Assembly (NCBI GenBank): GCA_021234155.1
Contig: JAJEKV010000052.1
Coordinates: forward strand, 9,689,284-9,753,283
Reading direction: 5' to 3'
DNA from: Isoetes taiwanensis
Lineage: Eukaryota > Streptophyta > Lycopodiopsida > Isoetales > Isoetaceae
DNA: 64,000 nucleotides
The position numbers and the translations under genes were made by a program. The notes beneath the pieces are model-generated. The model was not told the DNA's origin. It saw only the letters and a list, made by a program, of their open reading frames with translations, and ran no database searches. The first letter of the stretch is position 1, and every line of letters starts with the position of its first letter. This document shows positions 31,392 to 41,597 of the stretch, one piece after another.

Positions 31392-32690
31392 TAAGATTTA
31401 ATCTACGTCCGAGACTCATTGAAATTCTTCATTCTTGCTTTCAGTTAAAATCATTCCTTTGAAAATCCTTGCTTTCTAAGACTTACACTGAAAATCATTT
31501 TCCTTGCAACTTCGAATGGACCCATCAATCTTCAGTGAAATTCCTTGCTTTCTGAGACTTACACTGAAAATCATTTTCCTTGCAACTTTGAATGGACCCA
31601 CCAACCACTTTCCTTGCAACTTCAAATGAACTACTTTCCTTGCAACTTCAAATGAACTGACCACTCAGAGTCTTAGAGACTCTCTTTATATCCTTGCTAT
31701 GCGTGATTGGCCATAATTGGGTTTTGGCAAGTTCCCAGATTTTGATATAAGACTATTTCCTCATTTCTTTCTTTACGACCTTTCCCTTTCTCGCATCTTG
31801 CCCCTTGATATTGTGGAATAGTAAGAAATCTATGCTACTCCTCCTTTATGACATGAATTTCATACCTCTTTTCAAATACATGTCAATCAGGGGTGCATCG
31901 TACAACCCCTCCCCTACGTGGCACAATCGTAGCCCTCCATTTCAAGCATCGATCGCCAGATATCAGCAGGAGGGAGGGGGTGCAACTTTAAATGGACAAC
32001 AAAGTCTCCAGTGACCATTGGAAATATTAGAGATGTTCCTTAAACACTTATTCGTGACCCACCATAATTGGATTTCGATGGGTTCCTAGATTTCGACATA
32101 GACTATTCTTTCATTTCTTTCTTTATGACTTTTTCCTTCCTTGCATCTTGCCCCTTGATATTGTGGAATAGTAAGAAATTATGCTACTCCTTTATGATAC
32201 AAATTTCATACCTTACATGTCAATCGCAGTCCACATTTGGGCAGAATTAAATGAGCCGATAAAAGTCCAAAATATAGTCAATGCTTGCACAGTCAATGTC
32301 GCTGGTTGATTTTAGGTGCGGATAACACAAACGTTGTTACTTCAAGGAAACTTATTTCAGGTCCAGGTCATAGATAAAGTGACTTCCAGGAAATCTGACC
32401 ACATATCAACCCCCGTAGTCTTAGAGACATTTTTTACGTTTACAAATGGACCAACAAAATCTCTAGTAGTCAGATATGTTTTTTATATGCTTACTATGTG
32501 TGACCACACACTAGGCTGTTCAATCATGCCATACAATATATACACTTACACTGAAAATCATTTTTCTTGCAACTTCGAATGGACGCACCAACCACTTTCC
32601 TTGCAACTTCAATCAAATGACCTACTTTCCTTGCAACTTCAAATGAACTGATCACTAAGAGGCTTAGAGACGTTCTTTATACGCTTATCA
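31392..32690 (+). repeat. repeat block with CTTGCAACTTC motifs, first set
   Basis: Units containing 'cttacactgaaaatca', 'ttttccttgcaacttcgaat' and 'ggacccaccaa' occur at 31476-31600, 31605-31665, 32540-32600 and 32600-32650. The intervening DNA (31680-32530) includes a duplicated 'ttgatattgtggaatagtaagaaat' segment at 31806 and 32156. The family and function are unknown. Confidence 0.6.
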
Positions 32691-32694
32691 CAAC

Positions 32695-32940
32695 ATACTG
32701 GGACACCTTCACTCAACAACGAATGACAACAGACTGGAAAGCACTTTATGCCATGCGAAACAGTGGCCACAAAGTGGAGCTCTAGGATTGGACCCATCAG
32801 ACACACTTGTTCCTTCTATATGGAGTCGAAGTAACGAGATCAGTGATATCCCTTGCCACTTGGAAAGATTTGGAACGAGTCCAGAAGGCATTTTAGAGTC
32901 GGGCTATTGGAGTCAAGTCCACAATTCCTACCTAATCTTT
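32695..32940 (+). pseudogene. LINE fragment (region after reverse transcriptase)
   Basis: Translation across frames gives TDWKALYAMRNSGHKVEL, then HLFLLYGVEVTRS and LERVQKAF. These align with the region behind the RT of the LINE at 13.5-13.7 kb (GWKALYAMQN...LLYGVEVRGP...LERMQKAF). Only this ~240-bp piece is present. It lies between two sets of the CTTGCAACTTC repeats. Confidence 0.65.
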
Positions 32941-32999
32941 CTCCAGAAACATGACTCTTTCATTGGGCATTTCACTTCATATTACAATTACACAAGTTA

Positions 33000-33236
33000 T
33001 AAGATTTAATCTGCGTCGAAGACTCATTGAAATTCTTCATTTTTTGCTTTCAGTGAAAATAATTCTTTTTTTCAAGTGAAAACCTTCAGTGAAAATCCTT
33101 GGTTTTTGAGACTTACAATGAAAATCATTTTCCTTGCAACTTTGAATGGACTCACCAATCTTCAGTAAAAATCCTTGCTTTTTGAGACTTACACTGAAAA
33201 TCATTTTCCTTGCAACTTCGAATGGACCCACCAACC
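33000..33236 (+). repeat. repeat block with CTTGCAACTTC motifs, second set
   Basis: Starts with TAAGATTTAATCTGCG, matching 31392, and contains two further 'gagacttac...tccttgcaacttYgaatgg' units. It ends exactly where the LTR-type sequence TGTGCCGTTCC begins at 33237, so the LTR element probably inserted into this repeat. Confidence 0.65.
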
Positions 33237-34731
33237 TGTGCCGTTCCACGTATTTATATGCCTTTTGGGTATAAATACATGACACGTCACTATGAATAAT
33301 TAATGGTGCATTAAATAAGCATAAGCTAAGGGTAGCTATGTTAATCATTAATTATTAAGGTGGAAACCTAACCCTAAACCCTAATTAGAATTTAATATTA
33401 AAGGCTAAAATACTAAATTAATTAATGATAACCAATCTAGAATTGCCACCTGGCCCAAATTGATTGGGCAAGACACCCAAATTGGGGTTTGTCCCAATTC
33501 AATTTGGGGGCAGTTGGAGGAGGAGGAGGAGCTTGTTCAACTAGCAGGGCATGGAGGATCTGAGATATAGAAGATCTAGCTCAGATCCCGGTTAGTACGC
33601 TTAGTTAGCTTGAGATTCTAGCTAGGATTAACCCTTGTATGAATAGATGTATAGTTAATCCCTATTTTATGTTCTATTCGTCGCTATAGATGGATGGATG
33701 TATAAAAATAGCTCTCTTTCTGTTTCTCCTGTGTTGTATGGGTAAAAAGGGGTAGAGATCTAAAGGCCATCTAGAAGTAGAGATGTTCCTAGTTAGAACC
33801 CTTAAAACCCAGTAATTGCGGCCTGTGCACAAGAGCCCACCTGGCTGTGGATGCTATAATGTGATTCAGCACCAGATAACGGGTACAATGAAATGGGGGT
33901 GGGGTCTTGTCTAGCGTGGCTATAGGACCCCTACAGTGTGCTCGGCTTATTGTCGGTCCTTGCATTGGGGGCGGGTATGGGTCCGACACCTCCTGGGTCG
34001 CAGGAAACATGCCTATATGGACGTCCTAGGCTCGATCGGTGCGCCTAGCGGCCCATGGATTTTGGGGGGTTAAAGTTGGGTACGGATGCGTGTGCATCGA
34101 GGTGGCATGTATTCTCTCGCACACCTAGGGATCCATTGTGCTGGGGGAGGGGACGCCTCCCTGACCTGCCTCATCGGACTGGGGAGATGTAATCTGGAGT
34201 AGTCTCATAGGGTGATTCCACGAGATTGCGTCTCCGAAAGGCTACAATCACGCCATAGCATGATTCAGCCTATCTGCAAAGTGTGCACAGGAGGGGCAGA
34301 TGGAATGGATTACCCTAGCCATTGTTCTATGCCAGCCAACGACATGTTATACTTCTGTCTACTGTTATCCGGAGGCCTTGACTATCAGTCGACCTCCATG
34401 AGTCTGAGCTCGGGGTAGAGCCCTTATTTATGGTGTATTTCCTTTGTTATGTTGGTATTCTATTGTTAGTTGTATTGATGATGGGCGACCCTTTGTGGTG
34501 GTATATTATTTATTTGTATTGTTGTCAGGTGCTAACATGTATGTACGCTTCTGTTGTATAGGATTCCCATTGAAGGCGTGGGACGAATGACACCTCCGTG
34601 TCCTTCACCCGGACACTTGGCCATCACAAGTGGTTCGAGTCAAACAAAGGGCCTTTCCATGGTGATGGAGTTGCCATGGGAGGGGAATTTCCCCTATTTA
34701 TATGATGGGAGCATCGTATGGATTCAGGTGA
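33237..34731 (+). repeat. LTR-type sequence (left part)
   Basis: Starts TGTGCCGTTCC right at the end of the CTTGCAACTTC repeat. Contains a GTATAAATAC box at 33269 and a second TATAAAAATAG near 33701. Its last 280 bp (34450-34731) recur at 40725-41000 with substitutions, and that second copy is followed by a primer-site-like TGATATCAGAGC. It is broken at 34731 by the DNA transposon. Coding similarity was not found. Confidence 0.55.
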
Positions 34732-35164
34732 AACAAGGTTGCATATTAAACGGGAGTGTTGCAGCACTCCCGTTTGAAGATTCCCTTCTAAAATCATATT
34801 AATGATTTGAAATGGCCATTTTTGGGGTTTAGGCCAAAAAATCATGGTGATTACAATTTAATATGTGCTATTTTAGCCCAAAAAAAAAAAAAATCACTAG
34901 GCCAACATGTCAACCACTTGAAATAGCAGTTTTAGGGGTTACGTTCAAAAAATCATGGTGATTACGATTTTATATACGCTATTTCAACAACATTTATTTC
35001 TTTTGCCACTGATGAATTGGCTACACAAGACAAAAAAAGGTGATTTTATAGATCACAAGTTAAATTACGAGCACCAGACAGAAAGTGCAAGGTGCGATAA
35101 AGTTGTAAAAATAAAGTTTTCTAGTGTGAAATGAAGTAAAAGCACCGAGCATCAAAATCATCTT

Positions 35165-35300
35165 AAAAAACCTAATCAGTGTTTTCAGAATTTCTATGCT
35201 ATTCCAGAATAGGATTATTGGTTGCATGTGCACTCTTATGCTATTCCGGAATAGGACCTTGCACTCTTATGCTATTCCAGAATACAATAGTGTGGTAGTC
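35165..35300. repeat. left subterminal palindrome cluster
   Basis: Three copies of GCTATTCCRGAATA at 35200, 35239 and 35270. The middle one is a perfect palindrome core (TATTCCGGAATA). They lie 470-550 bp from the left end of the transposon. Confidence 0.7.
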
Positions 35301-35496
35301 ATTTTTTCCAAAGATACAAAACAAGGGAGATATATTGCATTTACTAACCAAGACAAAGCATGTTGAGACATACGTTAACCTTGGTTGATCCCTTCATTGT
35401 ACTATCCATTTCCGGATTATATTCAAATATCTCACAGCGGAACGCAAAAAGATACAAGAAAGATGTACGGATACAATCTAATAAACAGTGAAAAGG

Positions 35497-35945
35497 AGAA
35501 GATGGTGCAAATAGGGAGAGGCGAAGTGATGGGACAGAGAGACGGACGTCTCCGCCATCCACCGACACAAAGTGGGGTAATTAGCCCACCGACTGGTGCC
35601 TTCCACTAAGCTACGTACACCAACCTATCCGGCCTGGAGATACAACAACCACAAAGGATGGACGAAAGGAAACGAATAAACAAGGGAACCGTGAGTAGAT
35701 GGTGCAAATAGGGGGAGGCAAAGCTATGGGGACGAGAGACGGACGCTCCGCCATACACCGTGACAGAGTGGGAAATAGCCCAACGGGCCGGTGCCTACCA
35801 CTAAGCAAATGACATCAACTTCTCCGGCCCCATAAAATGAAAGTGGAAAAACGGAGGTTGCCAAGTACGGGATAGTGGGAGACAACTCCCCAACCATACA
35901 CCAAGACAGTGAGGATCTAATCCTCCGATTGGTGCACCAAAGTCA
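35497..35945 (+). repeat. tandem repeat, ~198-bp spacing, before the LINE portion
   Basis: Two clear copies (35500-35610 and 35698-35806) share 'gatggtgcaaataggg', 'gagacggacg', 'ctccgccat' and a 'ggtgcctWccactaagc' end. A third, weaker copy follows at 35860-35945. The array leads straight into the LINE coding portion at 35987. Confidence 0.65.
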
Positions 35946-35986
35946 CAAACCCACTATCAAAAGAACTAGAGGAAACCACAGGGTAC

Positions 35987-36649
35987 ATGTATTTGGGATA
36001 TGACACACATGGTGGGGGGAAGTGGTCAAAAGGCATAAATGCATTCCAAGCAAATGATAGCCAATTATTACATCATGATGAATTATCAGTAACAAATGTG
36101 AGGATCACCAACTGGGAAATCAAAACATACCTATTTAGCACATTAGTAGCATCAACACAACTGTACGGATGTGAGACATGGGGGCCAGGTCTATCAGAGA
36201 AGAAATGGGAAAAACAAGAAGGAATACTGAGGCAATGGCACGGACAGGAATTCCAGGTGAAGGCAGGTACATCATTAGCAACAATCATATATGAAACAGA
36301 GGAAAAGCCAATGGAAGTGAGAGCATGGGAAAGAACAATCATGTACCTAATAAAGGACAACAGTTATGGAAAAGAGGATAAACTATCGTCATTGGCAATA
36401 GAGGAATCAGCAAATCAACACATAGTAACAGGCAAGGGATGGTTTAACGAAGTGGCGAAGTGGACGGCAAGCATGGGGATGCAACTAAGCCATATTATAC
36501 AAGCGGATGGATGGGACGAAGAATGGACAAACAGGGCAATGAGGAGCTGGCTAGCACAACACACAGGGCCTAAAGCGACCACATCGGGAGCCTTCAATCC
36601 AGGGGGACAGATAGGACATATCGCATACAAAAAGCAACATGTTGAATAG
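35987..36649 (+). CDS. C-terminal region of a LINE polyprotein
   Basis: An open frame of 220 residues. It has the post-RT LYGCETWG motif typical of non-LTR elements (compare LLYGVEVWG in related LINEs), followed by the 'WERTIMYLIK' helical region. No catalytic residues are expected here. The start codon given is only the first in the open frame, because the protein begins far upstream in an intact LINE. The following region (36690-37028), in other frames, codes CRLCDSGKIEDEAHMVKECP, a Cys/His zinc motif like that at 14.25 kb. Confidence 0.65.
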   Translation: MYLGYDTHGGGKWSKGINAFQANDSQLLHHDELSVTNVRITNWEIKTYLFSTLVASTQLYGCETWGPGLSEKKWEKQEGILRQWHGQEFQVKAGTSLATIIYETEEKPMEVRAWERTIMYLIKDNSYGKEDKLSSLAIEESANQHIVTGKGWFNEVAKWTASMGMQLSHIIQADGWDEEWTNRAMRSWLAQHTGPKATTSGAFNPGGQIGHIAYKKQHVE

Positions 36650-36689
36650 AAGCAACAGAGGAACACTGGCTAGGTTCAGAATGGAGAGC

Positions 36690-37028
36690 CACGACCTCTG
36701 AATTGAGAAAGATAGATGGAGAAAAATAGATAGAGCAGAGCGAATATGTCGACTATGTGACTCAGGAAAAATAGAAGACGAAGCACATATGGTCAAGGAA
36801 TGCCCGGTCTACACAGACATAAGGTCCAAATTTAACAAGGTCAGGTGGGATCTCCCACTCCCAGCACTGATGGACAAAGAAGAGACACTCACAGATGTAG
36901 CGAAAGCTATAAAAGAGATGATAATAAGACACCGGGGGGGTGCACAAAGAGAGAGGGCTAATAATTTGAGAAGCACTGTTGAGGCGAATCAGAGAGGCCC
37001 ACAAAGTACAGTTCAAAACTGTTTATAA
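36690..37028 (+). pseudogene. LINE C-terminal Cys/His zinc motif
   Basis: CRLCDSGKIEDEAHMVKECP (about 36750-36810) gives C-x2-C-x9-H-x4-C, the spacing seen at the C terminus of many LINE proteins. It continues as VYTDIRSKFNKV and a charged tail. A frameshift around 36650-36690 separates it from the preceding frame. Confidence 0.6.
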
Positions 37029-37209
37029 CGATGCATTGTGTATGGCCAAGAAGCCAGCTATAAACACGATGCGGGTATTACAAAGAACAAGAGAAGCCCG
37101 CTAGATGGCTACATAAACCTATGCGTCTGTTTGTTGGCAGCACCCTTTCTGGGAGCTCGCAGGATGCTACACAAGTCCGGGGGCCTCACGGCCTGAGGGA
37201 CGTTAATGT

Positions 37210-37232
37210 ATATTCTATTCTATTCTATTCTA
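37210..37232 (+). repeat. (TTCTA)n LINE tail
   Basis: About four TTCTA units follow GGGACGTTAATGTA. This is the 3' end of the LINE portion starting near 35987. Confidence 0.8.
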
Positions 37233-38716
37233 TATCAAGCCTAGAAGACTTAATTGGTACTTGCTTTCTCATGTTCATGCTCTATATATATTTTAAAATT
37301 TCTAGATCAACATATGCAAGATAGCACCTAGTACAATTTGTCCATCATCTACGGTCTGGTAATTATCTTTTAATCTGAATCCCAATTTTTCCCATGTCAA
37401 TTGCAAACATTGGCATCCTTAGACATTTTTCCTTTTGAATCACTCATATTGCTTCCCCAATGGTCCACACTCCTCAAAACATACATGCAAAATCAACTAC
37501 ATACCTTAATGCCTTAAGCTCTTGCACCTAAGTGCCAAGCAATGCAATATTCCAATTTAATCCATCTTCCTATACCACAATGGTTTTTCCAAAAATGCTA
37601 CATGAACAATTTTCTTGTAGTCCGATACCAGATTAGATTATCCATTAAATGTTGCTTTCTCAATAAGCATGCAGCTCTATGTCATTACTCTTTAAGGACA
37701 TAAACAAGGCCACGCTTAAAATTCAGAATATGTAAAGATCACCTCATAAGCAATGCATGCATAAAACGAAATGGTTTAATCTGATGTAAACTTAAAGCAG
37801 ATAAAACTTGGTACGCCTTTGCCAGGTGTGTGCAGCTATGCAACCAACTTGCTTAAAATTCAAGAATAGAATAGAAGAGGACATATGTAACACTTCATGT
37901 GCTGATATGGTTTAATGTGATGAAAAAACACAGCATATAACTATCAGTGTAACTCTGCAACTGGTGAAATGAAACAGCACATTGTAATACATCATCTGCA
38001 ACATTTGGCACCTAGTCTTTTAGTCTGCATCTCTCTATCTTTGCTCTGGAATGGAATTTGAACCACAAATCCACGAATTATATGCACCTTTGTAGCAGCC
38101 CAGTTTGCACAAGCTGGTGTATGGACATCCTATTTTTAGTTCACATCCACATGCCTGAGCTTCAAACAGACTTATATTTACCTCTTTTATCTGCAAAATA
38201 AGGACCTTGCATGCCTGCAACACAACACATTTCATGCCTGCCTAGGCTCCTGCATTTTTCATGCATGCTTTTTAGCATTTAAGTATTCACAAATAGGTGA
38301 TAAACCGTCTACTGTTACAGCTCTTAAAGAACAACTTATGCATCGTTTTAACCTGCCAAAGTAAGAGCTTGTTAGACCCTTATCTGACACATTTATTTAA
38401 CTACATAGAATCGTATCAGTGCATGAAAGTCAGAGGGTAATCATATAAGCCGGACCACAAACACAAGCTTTCGACTCCGATAATCAAAAGCTTTCCTTTG
38501 AAGAAAATGACATGTTCACAACAACTGAACATAAACAGAATTCTTATTCTAAGACTTTTCAAACCAATGTCAGAATACCAAAAGCCTGTTAATCTAGTGC
38601 TTTCGGAGGATTGTACCTGAGAAATTTTATATCCAGCTACCATCTCTCCCATTTGAGACCATCTGCATAATGAAGGTCGAATGGAGCAAACCTCTAAATC
38701 GATGCAACCAAAACCC
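37233..38716. other. no recognised gene
   Basis: AT-rich interior of the 5.98-kb transposon between its two LINE insertions. Short frames lack recognisable domains. Whether it is the original transposon interior or other insertions cannot be told from sequence alone. Confidence 0.4.
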
Positions 38717-39582
38717 CTAACAACAGCCAAAAAAGATTAATCGGTCACGCCAAGACCGCTTCCGCTCTACAAAAGCCGTCCCCGCTCTTGCTTTCTGCGG
38801 CGCCGACTCAAAGCTCCCGGCTGGAAAGACAAGCAAGCCCGGGGTTCTCGCTATGGAATGTGCAAGCACATAGATGTGGACCGAGCAGCATACACCGAAG
38901 GAACGCTACCGCCTTTGAAGCGTGCCTGGATGCTTGCTTCATGGCCAAGCTTTGGGATGCAGGGCCTGTCACATGTCAAGGTGGCAAATTATCGACAACG
39001 AGTTAATCCCATGCTCACGAGGGCCCACACCACTACCTCGCCAGCACCCATCTACCCATGAAAAGCGCCCAGGGTGATTGCTTCCATTCAGCACAAAAGC
39101 ACACCACCTCCGCATTGAGACATGGAGATGGATTCGAGCCGCGTGAGGGCGCGAGTCCGCCGGTCCAAATTGTCGGCCATTGAGGATGAAAGTCACGCCC
39201 TCCGGAGCTGTCCCAAGATACCAAAGATATCCTGCTCGGTATGCTCGGTTAGTTGTGCCCCATCGTGCCTTGCATGAGCTAACCGAAAGCACGGCCTCCG
39301 TAGGGCTTGTTGGGATCGTTACCTCGGGGAGGTAATGGATACGCCGGACTTCCGTTATGCCCCCGTCCGACATTAACCTCACCGTACTTGTGATTATGTA
39401 TATAAGCGTGGCAAGATGTCAGCATCCTTATTGCTACTAAGGTTTTTCCCCCGAAAACCCTTCGAGGCGGGGGTTTTTTAATCCTGATAGTAATACGCCT
39501 GTTGCTCTCTCTTTGTACTTGGGTCCTATAGGCCAGTTGGTCTCCGTGGACGATAAAATCATATTCTATTCTATTCTATTCT
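38717..39582 (+). mobile_element. LINE 3' end fragment with stem-loop and (TTCTA)n tail
   Basis: Noncoding, GC-richer than its surroundings. Contains the conserved stem-loop at 39429-39495 and the TCCGTGGACGATAAAATC end followed by TTCTA repeats (39561-39582). No RT coding remains. The 5' limit is set by the change in composition and is approximate. Confidence 0.6.
39429..39495 (+). other. stem-loop in LINE 3' region, second copy
   Basis: TATTGCTACTA (39429-39439) faces TGATAGTAATA (39485-39495), pairing at ten of eleven positions including G-U pairs. GG/CC continue the stem. The loop has GGTTTTTCCCCCGAAAACCC, then TTCG, then GGCGGGGGTTTTTTAATCC. The loop resembles the copies at 14472 and 48794 while the stem sequence differs. 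Confidence 0.65.
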
Positions 39583-39825
39583 GCTCTGTAAAAACCATCC
39601 TGGCACGCCCAACCCATCTCTCTCATTCTGTAGCCATGATCCCTAATGTAAACTAAACTGGCAAAGCCCTAAACTGGAAACGAACTTTGAAAACTAATTA
39701 CACTGCGCCATAGCTTAATCTGTAGCCAGCAACAATGCCAATGCCAAGATCCATGAGAAATGGTAGCCCGAGGTCTACAAAGAGTGATCGCCTTGAGAAA
39801 AGGCCTGAAAAAAAAATATCAAAAC

Positions 39826-40425
39826 GTATTCCGGAATACAAAGTGTATTCCGGAATACACTTCCCACTTATCATTTTGAACCAAAACCCAGTATCCCTGA
39901 CTTTAAAACAAAAAAATCAATATCCCTTTATTTCTTAAAACCATGACCCTGTATCCACACAAAACAAATAAAAAAATGCCAAAATAATGCCAAAAAATCT
40001 AGTTGTTGTTGGTTAAATTTTCCCTTTCGCTAATCCCTTCAGTATTTAGAACGACGTTCCTGTATCCCCGCATAAAAGAAACAAATAAAGTCGCAAGGTC
40101 ATTCATATTAATTGGAAAAAAAAATGCAAGGTCATTGAAAATGCTGAAAACCGGGAAAACTTGGAAACTTGCAAGATCGTTGACTCTCAAAAACTTGTAC
40201 ATCAAAAGTGTATTCCGGAATACACTTTGGATTTCGAGCAAAACCAAAAGTGTATTCTGGAATACACTTTGACTTTTAAGAAAAGCAAAAGTGTATTCCG
40301 GAATACAATTCTGTTATCCTCGGATAGCAAAAGTGTATTCCATGAATACAATTTTGGTACTTTAAAATATTATTTAATTAAAAAGGACACATTGTAACCT
40401 AAAAGTACCTTTTCTGGAATACAAT
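39826..40425. repeat. right subterminal palindrome cluster
   Basis: About seven copies of GTATTCCGGAATAC and close variants, the first near 39825 and the last (a half) near 40412. Several are extended as AAAGTGTATTCC...GGAATACACTTT. The cluster occupies roughly 290-890 bp from the right end of the transposon, mirroring the left cluster. Confidence 0.8.
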
Positions 40426-40715
40426 CCAAGCTAACAAAATGTTGTGTAGGACGTACACTTAAATTAGTGGTTTTGTCTAAAAACACACTTCAGGTAAATT
40501 CTAACTGCTAGGAAAACTGTCACTTTGACATAGTCAATTTTCTCTTTGCACAAAAAATGAGTGATTTTGGGGGGTCAAAATGCAAATTTATATCCAAAAT
40601 AAATTTTTTACCTCATTTTAGCTCCTTTTTTGAAAAAAAAAGGAATCTTTGAGGAATATTCCTTTTGCTCCCATTTCAATGATTTGCTCCCGTTTAATAC
40701 GCAATCTTGTTGTGA

Positions 40716-41597
40716 GCGTCACAGTGGTATTCTGTTGTTAGTTGTATTGATGATGATGGGCCACCCTTTGTGGTGGTATATTATTTATTAGTATTGTTGC
40801 CAGGTGCTAACATGTATGTATGCTTCCGCTATATGGGATTCCCATAGAAGGCGTGGGACTCCGTGTCCTTCACCGGGACTCTTGGCCATCACAAGTGGTC
40901 CGAGTCAGACGGAGGGCCTTTCCATGGTGATGAAGTCGCCTTGGGAGTGGAATTTCCCGTATTTATATGATGGGAGCATCGTATGGATTCGGGACCGTCA
41001 CAGTGATATCAGAGCATGATTTTGGTACAGATCATAGCACTGGCCATATTCTAACTCGTTATTCGATAGTTAGTAGGGGACTTTAATCTAGAATAAACTA
41101 TTCCAATTCCATAGCTATTATGTATGTTGACCTAGTTATGGGAGGATTAAGTTAGTTAGGAATTAAGATGTGAGTCCTTAGAATCAAGTATGTTGAGTTT
41201 TTAGAGAAAAAGAGGTCCTTTGTTTCCAAGGGCCAAAACTTTCTCTAGGTAACTCGGATGGATGCGATTTTTGCACCAACATGCCGGGCACGGTCCAATT
41301 ACCCTAGAGGCACCAGCATCCGGCATCAAAATGGCATCAAATGGGGCCAGGAGCACAGCACTCCGTTTGCATTTTGGCGTCTTAGAATAAAAAAAAGAAA
41401 TGTGTATTTTGGGCGCATCTGTATAAAAATGCGTATTTTTGCCTTATTAAGAAAAAGTTTTGAAAAAAATATAGAATTTTAAAATAAAATGACAGTTACT
41501 TTTTTTTTGTTCCTATCTTTCCTACTTGCGTCCCCCACCTTGCCCGTCCGCCATAGCCGCCACAGAAGAGCTTGCTCCCCCTAACCCTGTGCTTGAC
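40716..41597 (+). repeat. LTR-type sequence (right part), primer site and start of internal region
   Basis: 40725-41002 repeats the end of the LTR-type sequence at 34450-34731 and ends CGTCACA, followed by G and TGATATCAGAGC (41004-41015). The latter differs by one base from the plant primer site TGGTATCAGAGC. Beyond it, 41016-41592 shows no recognisable gag before the complete gypsy element begins at 41598. Confidence 0.5.

Larger units (their letters stand above)
35987..37232 (+). mobile_element. LINE 3' portion (C-terminal protein region and (TTCTA)n tail)
   Basis: Begins with the segment just after the RT (TYLGYDTHGGG-like context, TLVASTQLYGCETWGPGLSE), continues through a helical region and a Cys/His end, and finishes with GGGACG and a TTCTA-repeat tail at 37210-37232. 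It sits inside the DNA transposon. The 5' part of the LINE is missing. Confidence 0.7.
34732..40711. mobile_element. 5.98-kb DNA transposon with TIRs and GTGA duplication
   Basis: The left end AACAAGGTTGCATATTAAAC and the reverse complement of the right end AACAAGATTGCGTATTAAAC match at 18 of 20 bases, and the match continues through CGGGAG. GTGA flanks both sides (34728-34731 and 40712-40715). Both subterminal zones hold clusters of GTATTCCGGAATAC-type palindromes, which supports their being two ends of one element. No transposase is recognisable. The interior has two LINE 3' portions ending in (TTCTA)n, which are later insertions. The terminal AACAA, 4-bp duplication and palindrome arrays match the element at 50173-52362. 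A 4-bp duplication is known for Sola elements, but assignment to them is only a possibility. Confidence 0.75.

Noticed and set aside
33368..33386. Telomere-like CCTAACCCTAAACCCTAA
   Set aside because: Only about two and a half units, inside an LTR-type repeat. Too short to be a telomere relic.
36073..36796. Minus-strand frames of 80-95 codons opposite the LINE portion
   Set aside because: They are shadows of the plus-strand LINE coding frame, with no motifs of their own.
41004..41015. tRNA gene suggested by TGATATCAGAGC
   Set aside because: Only the short primer-complementary stretch is present. There are no cloverleaf arms, and it sits right after an LTR-type end.
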